Source of the DNA: Candidatus Gastranaerophilales bacterium
Lineage (GTDB): Bacteria; Cyanobacteriota; Vampirovibrionia; Gastranaerophilales; Gastranaerophilaceae
Length of the DNA stretch: 58,788 nucleotides
NCBI GenBank assembly: GCA_944323425.1
Contig: CALUSL010000012.1
Coordinates: forward strand, 1-58,788
Direction of reading: 5' to 3'
The notes under the pieces were generated by a model, which saw only the letters and a program-made list of their open reading frames with translations, was not told where the DNA came from and did not search any database. The translations under genes and the position numbers were made by a program. Each line of letters opens with the position of its first letter. Positions within the stretch are counted from its first letter, which is position 1. Below, in pieces: positions 1 through 7,179 of the stretch.

Positions 1-300
1 GAGTGAAACGACGAAGCAATCCAGTCAACCGGCGCGGGTATTTAGTGCCCGACTCCGGAGTTGTCAGATCCTGAAACAACTTCAGGATGACATTGGTTCA
101 ATTGTCAATTTGCGTTTTTGGAGATTGCCGCGGTCGTCCTTCGGACTCCCTCGCAATGACGCATCAATTTTATGTTTTTATTCTCTGTCATTGCTGTGAA
201 TTGTATAGCGATTTATCCCTTCGAATGTATTATGACGTAAAACGTATGAAAAGTGAATTGAACTAAAGTTTGAACTTTTTCATACTTTAGTTGGAAAATT
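1..300 (-). repeat. Left copy of an inverted dispersed repeat
   Basis: This non-coding stretch matches, in reverse complement and in the same order, about 58204-58424 at the other end of the window. Shared blocks are the element at 1-30 (cgaagcaatccagtca core), the element at 122-164 (attgccgcgg...cgcaatgacgcat), the block at 206-245 (attatgacgtaaaacg core) and the block at 262-297 (gtttgaactttttcatactt core). Positions 31-120 are an insertion not seen on the right; inside it is an imperfect hairpin (atcctgaaacaacttcaggat) of the kind found as dispersed repeats in many bacterial genomes. No gene is present here. Confidence 0.8.
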
Positions 301-310
301 GTGCATTATT

Positions 311-2149
311 TTAGTTTTTTACCTTTTCCGGATTATTATTAAAAAAATCGAATACCGCTTTTGCTGCGCGTTTGCTGATTGTTTCCGCCAGTTCTTCTTT
401 TGTTGCCTGAGAAATTTTCCTTATATTTTTATATTTTTTTAGGAGCAAATCTTTTCCTTCGTCACTCAACCCTTTTATTTCATCAAGTACTGATTTTGTC
501 GCACTTTTCTGACGTAATTGTCTGTGATAAGTTATTGCGAATCTGTGAGCTTCATCTCTGATGCGCTGGAAAAAGTATAATGCAGGAGAGTTAACTGGGA
601 ATATAACAGGATCCGAATGTCCCGGAAGAAAGACTTCTTCAAGTCTTTTTGCAAGAGAAACTATATCATGTTGTTCAATACCCTCTTCTTTAAATGTTTC
701 CATTACTGATGACAGCTGCCCTTTTCCGCCGTCTATGATGATTAAATCAGGTTTTGTCATTGTTTCAGAGAGTTTGCCTTTATATCTGCGTTTTACTACT
801 TCCTGCATTGATTTGAAGTCATCTGGTTTTGATTCTGTAGATTTGATTTTAAATTTTCTGTATCCGGATTTTTTAGGCATTCCATTTTCAAATCGTACCA
901 TTGAGGCGACTGTGTTTGTTCCTTGGATATGCGAAATATCAAAACATTCCACAATATAGGGGAAGTTTTTAAGACCCAGTTTTTCTTGGATATAAGAGCC
1001 TACTTCGTTGTAGTCTCTTTGGATTTCTGTTAATGTTTGTAATTTAACTTTTTCAAAATAAAACTTTGCATTTTTTTCAGCAAGACTTTCGAGTTCTATA
1101 TTGCGTTTGCTTTTATTGGTAACAAATTTAACTTTTTTGCCCGCCCGTGAAGATAGCCAGTCAGAATACAGCTGCATTTCTTCTTTTTCAAGGTAATCAG
1201 GTATAAGTACTGTAGTCGGGATTTCAAAATCAGAACACATTGTATAATATTCTTTAAGGAATGTATTGAGAACCTCATGTTCGGATGTAAGATTCAGGTT
1301 TTTAAATTCAAAATCCTTTTTGTCCGTGAGTCTGCCCTGTCTGATTTGTAACAAAGATACCACATATAGATTGCCTTCGAAATATACCGCAGCAATATCC
1401 TGATTTATGCTTGTATTTTCAAATACAACTTTCTGTTTCTCCATAGTTTTTTGCACATCAAAATAGCTGTCACGGTATCTTGCTGCTTTTTCATATTCCT
1501 GACGCTCTGCATATTTTTCCATTTCCAGTTTTAGCTGCTCGACAAGCTCCTGTTGCTTTCCTGTCAAAAACAATTCAACGTTTTTCAATATTTCTTTGTA
1601 TTCATCAGGCGTTATCATCCTCTGGCAAGGGGCGGAACAACGCCCTATTTGATAATACAGACATGGTCTGTCCCTAAATTTAGGCGTCTTGCACTGTTTT
1701 AAAGGAAAGAGTTTTTTTAGCAGATCAAGTGTTGAATACATGGCTCTTGAATCTGTATAAGGACCGAAATATTTGCCTTTGATTTTGTTCCTGTTAGCTT
1801 TTCTCGCCACGACAATTCTTGGATATTCTTCATCAGTGATTACAAAATAAGGAAATTTTTTGTCGTCCTTCAAAAGAACATTGTATTTGGGTTTGTATTT
1901 TTTTATGAGGTGTGATTCAAGAATAAGTGCTTCTACTTCAGAGTCTGTAATAATAAATTTTATCTGTGCAATTTGCGGAACCATTATTCTCAATTTGGGT
2001 GAGTCGTGGTTTTTGTTAAAATAACTATGCACCCTGCGTTTTAGATTTTTTGCTTTTCCGACATAAATGACCTCGCCGGTTTCGTCATAAAATTGATAAG
2101 AACCGCTGAGTTCGGGTATGATTGATAGGGTTTGTTTTACGTCATTCAT
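311..2149 (-). CDS. uvrC: UvrABC system protein C (excinuclease subunit)
   Basis: UvrC makes the two incisions flanking a DNA lesion after UvrA/UvrB have loaded. The 612-residue product has the full family layout: an N-terminal GIY-YIG nuclease domain (residues about 10-95, with VIYVGKAKNLKRR), a cysteine cluster near 170-190, a UVR motif near 205-240, the RNase H-like second nuclease domain (ECFDISHIQG and DLIIIDGGKGQL) and a helix-hairpin-helix tail. The open frame runs further upstream to about 2371, but that extension has no family match and overlaps the divergent gene at 2208. The ATG at 2149 places the GIY-YIG domain at the N-terminus, as usual, so I chose it, although no clear Shine-Dalgarno precedes it. 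Confidence 0.96.
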   Translation of the reverse strand: MNDVKQTLSIIPELSGSYQFYDETGEVIYVGKAKNLKRRVHSYFNKNHDSPKLRIMVPQIAQIKFIITDSEVEALILESHLIKKYKPKYNVLLKDDKKFPYFVITDEEYPRIVVARKANRNKIKGKYFGPYTDSRAMYSTLDLLKKLFPLKQCKTPKFRDRPCLYYQIGRCSAPCQRMITPDEYKEILKNVELFLTGKQQELVEQLKLEMEKYAERQEYEKAARYRDSYFDVQKTMEKQKVVFENTSINQDIAAVYFEGNLYVVSLLQIRQGRLTDKKDFEFKNLNLTSEHEVLNTFLKEYYTMCSDFEIPTTVLIPDYLEKEEMQLYSDWLSSRAGKKVKFVTNKSKRNIELESLAEKNAKFYFEKVKLQTLTEIQRDYNEVGSYIQEKLGLKNFPYIVECFDISHIQGTNTVASMVRFENGMPKKSGYRKFKIKSTESKPDDFKSMQEVVKRRYKGKLSETMTKPDLIIIDGGKGQLSSVMETFKEEGIEQHDIVSLAKRLEEVFLPGHSDPVIFPVNSPALYFFQRIRDEAHRFAITYHRQLRQKSATKSVLDEIKGLSDEGKDLLLKKYKNIRKISQATKEELAETISKRAAKAVFDFFNNNPEKVKN

Positions 2150-2174
2150 AGTATAAAGTATAGCATTATTATTG

Positions 2175-2180
2175 TATAAT
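2175..2180 (+). promoter_or_regulatory. -10-like TATAAT in the uvrC/2208 divergent region
   Basis: A consensus TATAAT lies 27 bases before the ATG at 2208. No convincing -35 box is seen at the expected distance. A very similar ttgtataat sequence precedes ilvD at 47247. Confidence 0.4.
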
Positions 2181-2207
2181 GTATTAAAGAAATAGATAGG
2201 GATATAT

Positions 2208-3386
2208 ATGAGAATTGTATTAAGATTATTTTTTGTGTTAATTATTGGTTTTTGTTTTGGCGCTGAATCATTTGCTTCAGAAGGGTTTGCGCAGTTGTAT
2301 CTTTTGAAAAAAACTGACGCAGATACTATATCCGGAATCATGCGTGATAAATTAAAAGCGGACGGGTACAAGGTTCTGGGGGCGAGAAATATGTATGTTG
2401 TGCCTGAAAATGTTGATCCTATGGTTCCTAAGTATTATGTACTTTTATTTAAGCAGAACAAAAATGACTGTTATTATTACAATTTTACAAATGTAAACTA
2501 TATGCTTAATGACACTCTGCTGGAAGAATTGGAGAAAAAGAAAATTAAATACAAAAAGAAGAATAATAAGGATTTGGAAGAGCTGTTTGAGGAAGCTGCA
2601 ATTGATTTAAAAAGCAAGGCTGAAAATTTTAATTTGAATTACAAGTATGATTTTAGCGATGAAGCACAGAAAAACTTCGATAAAATGTATTTCGGTAATG
2701 TTTCTATTGATGAAAAAAAAGCAGGACTTTTGGAACAGATGAAAAAAGTAGAAGAAAAGGATTTTTCTTCTCTTAGAACTGAGAATAGTCAGGTCAAAAT
2801 TCCAGAAATTCAAGTAAAAGAAACATCGACCAAAACAAAACCGTTGAACGGACGTGTTTTAACTGTTCCTGCCGGTACAGCAATGAATGTAAAACTGCAA
2901 TCCGATATTAGCACTGCAAGTTTGTCTACTGATGACAGTTTGACTGCAACATTGCTTAGTGATTTTATTTATGATGATGTTTTAATTGCACCGGCTGGCA
3001 GCATATTGTATGGGAAAGCACTAAGTGCAAAAAAGGCGGGATATGCATATGGTAATGCCAGTGTGGAGATTGCGTTTAATGAATTATTAACCCCTGAAGG
3101 CAAAAGTTTTCGTCTCAGCACTGAATCTATTCTGTTGGAAACAGATACAAATAGAGCAGGAAAAATAACAAGAGATGTTGCTGTAGGTACGGTGGTTGGT
3201 GTAGTAGGAGGACTAGTCGGTGCTTTGCTGGGGTTGGATTTGAAAAATTCTATTTTATGGGGACTTAGTGCCGGAGCCGCTTCAGGAACTATGCATGCTG
3301 TTTTGCAGCGTGGAGAAAATGTCGAAATTCAGAGTGATCAAAATTTGAATATAAAGCTAATTGAGCCTATGACTGTTTCTGAGTAA
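2208..3386 (+). CDS. Secreted protein with C-terminal beta domain and glycine zipper, function unknown
   Basis: The 392-residue product starts with a typical signal peptide (hydrophobic residues about 5-20, then SFAS). The middle (about 90-210) is charged and lysine-rich. Residues about 215-310 look like a beta-rich module with two PAG turns (VPAGTAMNVKL and APAGSILYGKAL), a pattern also seen in TrbI/VirB10-like and periplasmic beta domains. Residues about 325-365 are a glycine-zipper-like hydrophobic segment (VGVVGGLVGALLG). A purine-rich site (atagggat) lies upstream of the ATG. It stands alone between uvrC and the tRNA-Leu region. An envelope location is inferred; the function is unknown. 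Confidence 0.75.
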   Translation: MRIVLRLFFVLIIGFCFGAESFASEGFAQLYLLKKTDADTISGIMRDKLKADGYKVLGARNMYVVPENVDPMVPKYYVLLFKQNKNDCYYYNFTNVNYMLNDTLLEELEKKKIKYKKKNNKDLEELFEEAAIDLKSKAENFNLNYKYDFSDEAQKNFDKMYFGNVSIDEKKAGLLEQMKKVEEKDFSSLRTENSQVKIPEIQVKETSTKTKPLNGRVLTVPAGTAMNVKLQSDISTASLSTDDSLTATLLSDFIYDDVLIAPAGSILYGKALSAKKAGYAYGNASVEIAFNELLTPEGKSFRLSTESILLETDTNRAGKITRDVAVGTVVGVVGGLVGALLGLDLKNSILWGLSAGAASGTMHAVLQRGENVEIQSDQNLNIKLIEPMTVSE

Positions 3387-3585
3387 TATGTTAGCGAAAC
3401 AAGGTATGGAGTTTTAAAATGCCGATGGCCACTCTGCCGAGAAAAAGCTGACTAAATGTCAGGTTTTTCGAGAGGTAGAACCAAGAACTCTGTCGAGAAT
3501 TGACTAAATGTCAATTCGAGATAGAGGCAGGCTAAGTCAGAAGCAGAGCTTCTGCGTGCCGTATAAAAATTGCGACTCCGACAAC

Positions 3586-3612
3586 AAAAAAACTCCTTTT
3601 CAGGAGTTTTTA
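3586..3612 (-). terminator. Second copy of the tRNA-Leu terminator
   Basis: Hairpin of actcc/ggagt with flanking A and T runs, identical to the hairpin next to the tRNA (3704-3730) and lying in the duplicated array. Confidence 0.6.
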
Positions 3613-3703
3613 AAAATGCCGATGGCCACTCTGCCGAGAAAAAGCTGACTAAATGTCAGGTTTTTCGAGAGGTAGAACCGGGAACCGGTTCGACTCCGAC
3701 AAC

Positions 3704-3730
3704 AAAAAAACTCCTTTTCAGGAGTTTTTA
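3704..3730 (-). terminator. Intrinsic terminator of tRNA-Leu
   Basis: On the minus strand, a few bases after the tRNA 3' end, aaaaactcc-tgaaaa-ggagttttt forms a stem followed by a run of seven T. Confidence 0.8.
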
Positions 3731-3734
3731 AAAA

Positions 3735-3820
3735 TGCCGATGGCCGGAGTCGAACCGGCACGTGGCGCAAACCACACAAGATTTTGAGTCTAGCACGTCT
3801 ACCAATTTCATCACATCGGC
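3735..3820 (-). tRNA. tRNA-Leu (anticodon CAA)
   Basis: On the minus strand the 86-base sequence has a perfect 7-bp acceptor stem (GCCGATG with CATCGGC), discriminator A as expected for leucine, a D-arm with GGTAGAC, and a long variable arm typical of class II tRNAs. The T-arm is CCGGTTCGACTCCGG. The anticodon loop is CTCAAAA, giving CAA, which decodes UUG. One U-U mismatch is present in the anticodon stem. CCA is not encoded. Fragments of this gene are repeated on both sides. Confidence 0.93.
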
Positions 3821-3851
3821 ATAAACATATATTTAATTTTCACTTTTTTGC

Positions 3852-3925
3852 TTCTGTGATGAAATCGGTAGACCTTAATCTGAGTAGTCTCCGCTGCCGC
3901 TCCGGTCAGTCATCACATCGGCATA
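3852..3925. repeat. Rearranged tRNA-Leu 5' fragments
   Basis: Upstream of the tRNA (minus-strand sense), bases about 3859-3874 (tgatgaaatcggtagacc on the plus strand) repeat the start and D-arm of the tRNA in inverted orientation. Bases about 3910-3925 (catcacatcggcataaa) repeat its first 13 bases in direct orientation. A GC-richer filler lies between them. No complete second tRNA can be folded. Confidence 0.65.
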
Positions 3926-3973
3926 AATTTGATTATACAAAAATTCTATCAAAACAAGAATAAATTGCAATTA

Positions 3974-5374
3974 TTAAAATCTAAAATAAATAAATGGATT
4001 GTATGTTGAGGCAGCTATGGTTGCAGACGAAAGCAAGAATAACGCTAACAACCATACATTTACAAATCCGTACAAAATTTTATTTTCGCGTTTCACATTC
4101 AATATATTTCTAAATATCGGAACTGAACAAATCAAAGCCGCAAAAATCATAATAACTTCATACGAATCAACATAATATGGTAATGCATATGCAATATCGT
4201 GTACATCCAATAGTCCGAACATATTTCTAATATATTTGAATGCATAGCCCATATCATCAGACCTAAAAACAACCCATCCGAGTATAAAAACAAATATCGT
4301 GTAAAAATGTTTTATAAAATTCAACGGTTTTGAAACGGTTTCTTTTGACCAGCCTGTAATTTTTTCAAGAATAATAAATAAACCGTTCCAGACACCCCAG
4401 ATTACAAAAGTCCAGCTTGCACCATGCCAGAGTCCTGTAAGCAAGAACACAATCCCCAGATTTAAACAGGTTCTTTTTAGTCCATTTCTGTTACCTCCAA
4501 GCGGAATGTACAAATATTCCTTAAACCATGTAGAAAGGGATATGTGCCATCTGCGCCAGAATTCAGTAATAGATTTTGATATATATGGATAGTTAAAGTT
4601 CTCCATAAACTTAAACCCGAAGATAAATCCGAGTCCGATTGCCATATCAGAATAACCGGAAAAGTCAAAATATAACTGGAAAGAATAAGATACAGCGCCC
4701 AGCCACGCGATCAAAGGAGAAAATGTGTCCGGTGACTGAATAAAAATCTTATCCGCAATTGCTCCGAGGGTATTTGCTATTAGCATCTTTTTGGACAGTC
4801 CTATTATGAATCTTTTCACCCCGTACTGAACTTTTTCAAAATTTACATCTCTATCGTCGATTTGTTCTGCTATATCATGATATTTTACGATAGGTCCTGC
4901 TATTAGCTGTGGGAACAAACAGATATATAGTGTAAGTTTGTAGAAATTCTTCTGTGCTTTGCATTCGCCTCTATATACATCAATCAGGTATGACATTGCC
5001 TGAAAGGTATAAAAAGAAATACCCAATGGCAATATAACTTCAATGAATTTTATGTCCATTGAAAAAATGTGATTTATGTTCTCCAGTACAAAATTAAAGT
5101 ATTTAAAATATGCAAGAAACCCTAAGTCTGCTATAACCGTTAATATAAGTGCAAGTTTTTTGTGCTTTTCAAATTTTTCTATTGCCAGTGCACCTGTGTA
5201 ATTTACAATAATCGTTAAAAGCATTATTGCCAGATACTTTGGTTCGCCCCATGCATAAAAAAGTATGCTCGACACAAGCAGTATCGGATTGTGCAGTTCT
5301 TTTTTGCTACAAAGATATAGCACACACAATATAGGTAAAAATAAAAATACAAACGTCATAGAACTGAAAAGCAT
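3974..5374 (-). CDS. MBOAT-family membrane O-acyltransferase (AlgI-like)
   Basis: This 466-residue polytopic membrane protein belongs to the membrane-bound O-acyltransferase family. Such enzymes move acyl groups (usually acetyl) across or onto envelope glycans such as alginate, teichoic acid or exopolysaccharide. About ten hydrophobic segments are visible, together with family signatures YFDFSGYSDMAIG, EFWRRWHISLSTWF and the invariant histidine in GLWHGASW (His317). The start codon directly follows the stop of the upstream DHHW gene (TAAATG), so the two are one operon. This MBOAT plus DHHW pairing is the known arrangement of AlgI with AlgJ/AlgX. The actual glycan acceptor cannot be told from sequence. 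Confidence 0.93.
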   Translation of the reverse strand: MLFSSMTFVFLFLPILCVLYLCSKKELHNPILLVSSILFYAWGEPKYLAIMLLTIIVNYTGALAIEKFEKHKKLALILTVIADLGFLAYFKYFNFVLENINHIFSMDIKFIEVILPLGISFYTFQAMSYLIDVYRGECKAQKNFYKLTLYICLFPQLIAGPIVKYHDIAEQIDDRDVNFEKVQYGVKRFIIGLSKKMLIANTLGAIADKIFIQSPDTFSPLIAWLGAVSYSFQLYFDFSGYSDMAIGLGFIFGFKFMENFNYPYISKSITEFWRRWHISLSTWFKEYLYIPLGGNRNGLKRTCLNLGIVFLLTGLWHGASWTFVIWGVWNGLFIILEKITGWSKETVSKPLNFIKHFYTIFVFILGWVVFRSDDMGYAFKYIRNMFGLLDVHDIAYALPYYVDSYEVIMIFAALICSVPIFRNILNVKRENKILYGFVNVWLLALFLLSSATIAASTYNPFIYFRF

Positions 5375-6595
5375 TTAATTCTCTCTTTCGTACATATTTT
5401 TCAAAGGAATAATATAAGCACTGGAGATAGTTAGAATCAGTATATCAGGTTTAATTTTTAATATTTCTTTTTCATAGCCGGACATTTTAATTTCATCTAC
5501 AAATTTTCTTTTGGTATTATTCGCCCTCATATATTTTAGATGTTTAAAACTGTATGGCAGAATGTCATTAAAATTCTCCGACATACTATTGCCTATCTCT
5601 ATAGCTGTTAAATTATTTTTCGCGGGAAAGTAAAAATCTTTTATTTTGTTATCGTAATCTATATCTATTTTCAAACTTTTATGTTTTTTATGATTGTAAT
5701 AAGGATATTCAACATCCAGAACTTTTTCTGATATTTTCTTATCATCAAGGTTTAAAAATGCATACAATGTTTGTCCCGTTGTATATTCTCTGGTAAAATC
5801 ACTACGCACCAACGTATTTTTTGATATGTTATAGTCAGTTATCGTGTCAGACATAAAACCAGGGAAATCTTTCTTGATTTCTTTTGCAAGCAGTGTGTAA
5901 CCGATAAATGCGCCATAATCTGTCCAATGGTGGTCAGTTTTAAAAAACACAAAATTTTCTTTAGCTAAAGATTTGAACTGTTCAGATGGGAAAATTATTT
6001 TTAAATCTGTATTCTTCTTCGCATATTCATATATTTGATGAAAGTTTTCAGTTTTTCCTGCCGGCATGTAAACATTTTGTTCTTTGTAAATATCTTCTTT
6101 TGCAGGTACGACTACAAGATAGAATTTGATATTGTGTGAATTGCAAAACTCATTTAATCTTTGCAAATTTGAAATAATATGTTTTACTGTATTTTCGGAC
6201 AGTTTATCATAAACTGCCAGTGAGTATGGTTCTAGCCTGAATCCCCATTGTGTTTCTTTATTTAATAAAGCATGATTGGGCAGAACATAATTTTTATATG
6301 CTATGTAGTATTTAAACTTATCAAAATACGAAATTATTTCATCTCTCAAATAAAAATGATCTGAAAAATAGTTATTATAATTATTGCCCCAGTCATAATT
6401 TATGTTCTTATCCATAATGAATGGCTGATATGTCGCCAATATACGAAGTTCTTTTTCTGAGAACACTTTCGTATCAAGTTTTACCATCGGCACAAAAAGC
6501 AGAATAAAGAATGTTAAAAGAAAGACTATATCCATCCTTGACTGATTTTTAAGTGTCTTAAAATCTGCAAGATAACCGGTAAGTTTATAAAACAA
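5375..6595 (-). CDS. DHHW/AlgJ-AlgX-like protein, C-terminal part of a gene split by a C10 tract
   Basis: This 406-residue frame holds an ALGX/ALGJ-type SGNH-like acetyltransferase domain. A membrane segment sits at about 23-42 (FLLTFFILLFVPMV), then a catalytic domain with the DHHW signature (D221-W224 counted from the TTG at 6595) and a serine-bearing block EIGNSMSEN near 335-343. The nominal TTG start lacks a ribosome site. Reading upstream, the frame stays open past 6595 to the G10 tract at 6824-6833 and would join the frame of 6793-7116 if the tract had 8 or 11 bases. The real gene is therefore probably 5375-7116 (579 or 580 residues), out of frame here. Its partner is the MBOAT gene directly downstream. 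Confidence 0.85.
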   Translation of the reverse strand: MFYKLTGYLADFKTLKNQSRMDIVFLLTFFILLFVPMVKLDTKVFSEKELRILATYQPFIMDKNINYDWGNNYNNYFSDHFYLRDEIISYFDKFKYYIAYKNYVLPNHALLNKETQWGFRLEPYSLAVYDKLSENTVKHIISNLQRLNEFCNSHNIKFYLVVVPAKEDIYKEQNVYMPAGKTENFHQIYEYAKKNTDLKIIFPSEQFKSLAKENFVFFKTDHHWTDYGAFIGYTLLAKEIKKDFPGFMSDTITDYNISKNTLVRSDFTREYTTGQTLYAFLNLDDKKISEKVLDVEYPYYNHKKHKSLKIDIDYDNKIKDFYFPAKNNLTAIEIGNSMSENFNDILPYSFKHLKYMRANNTKRKFVDEIKMSGYEKEILKIKPDILILTISSAYIIPLKNMYEREN

Positions 6596-6792
6596 AAGAA
6601 AAGAAAGGACAGTAATTATTACAAATAGTTTGAAATCGAATTTTATTGATGAACGAACTTTTAGCGGTTTGTTATAAATTATTGAGAAATTTTCTGATTT
6701 AGGAGTTACTACAAGAGAATTGTCTTTGATTTCTATATCTGCATTTTTTGCAGAAAAATTTTCTAAATCATTGATTTTATACTTGCCATTTC

Positions 6793-7116
6793 TTAGCTCA
6801 AATTCAGATATAATAAGGGTTTCGGGGGGGGGGTAAATGCTTTATTCAGAACAATTTTTATGCGTTTCGCAGATGTTACATGTGCAAATGTAACATTAAA
6901 TTTTGACGATTTAGATAAATCAATATCATATCCTGCTCTTTTTACTTTTTTGAAGTCATTATTGTTTTTCTTGTTCAAAAGAACTTCAATATTAGTGAGT
7001 CCTTGTCCTTTCACATTAAAACAGACATTAAAGGGCTTAAAAATCAACCAGTATCTGTTTGCCGCAGCCACGCATAAAATTGTCAAAATTAGCGCTATTA
7101 TTGTTCTTTTTCTCAT
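6793..7116 (-). pseudogene. N-terminal fragment of the DHHW/AlgJ-like gene, truncated after the C10 tract
   Basis: These 107 codons encode a signal-anchor (residues about 4-22, IIALILTILCVAAANRYWL) and the start of a beta-rich domain. On the minus strand a run of ten C gives TPPP and then 10 out-of-frame codons to a stop. In the alternative frame after the tract, the reading continues without a stop for about 76 codons, through a second membrane segment (FVIITVLSFLLFY), into the DHHW domain of the next entry. It is either a phase-variable gene captured in the off state, a genuine frameshift, or a homopolymer error. Confidence 0.75.
6824..6833. repeat. G10 homopolymer (C10 on the coding strand)
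   Basis: Ten consecutive G on the plus strand, the longest G/C run in this AT-rich window. It lies inside the coding region of the DHHW gene, exactly at the point where the reading frame breaks. Losing two or gaining one base restores a single open frame 5375-7116. Confidence 0.9.
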
Positions 7117-7179
7117 TCGTATACACTTATTTCCAAATCAATACAAAAATTCTACCAGAACAAAAAGAAAATGCAAACA

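Larger units (their letters stand above)
3409..3734. repeat. Duplicated tRNA-3'-end, terminator and hairpin array
   Basis: This 326-base non-coding region is built of repeats. Unit A occurs at 3409-3483 and 3602-3679 and is nearly identical in both. It starts with the last bases of the neighbouring tRNA-Leu (atgccgatggcc) and carries a long hairpin (gagaaaaagctgac-taaat-gtcaggtttttcgag). Unit B (cgactccgacaac, the A-run and the terminator hairpin actccttttcaggagt) occurs at 3573-3612 and 3691-3730. A third hairpin with the same core tgactaaatgtca but a different stem lies at 3493-3520. The array reads as successive duplication of the tRNA 3' end plus its terminator. I see no coding sequence. 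Confidence 0.85.

Noticed and set aside
2150-2371. N-terminal extension of UvrC in the same open frame
   Set aside because: No family counterpart; it overlaps the divergent gene at 2208 and its promoter-like region; the ATG at 2149 gives the normal N-terminus.
3409-3925. Integrated element using tRNA-Leu as attachment site
   Set aside because: tRNA fragments are repeated, but no integrase, phage or plasmid gene flanks them and the duplicates are only tens to hundreds of bases apart; kept as a repeat array only.
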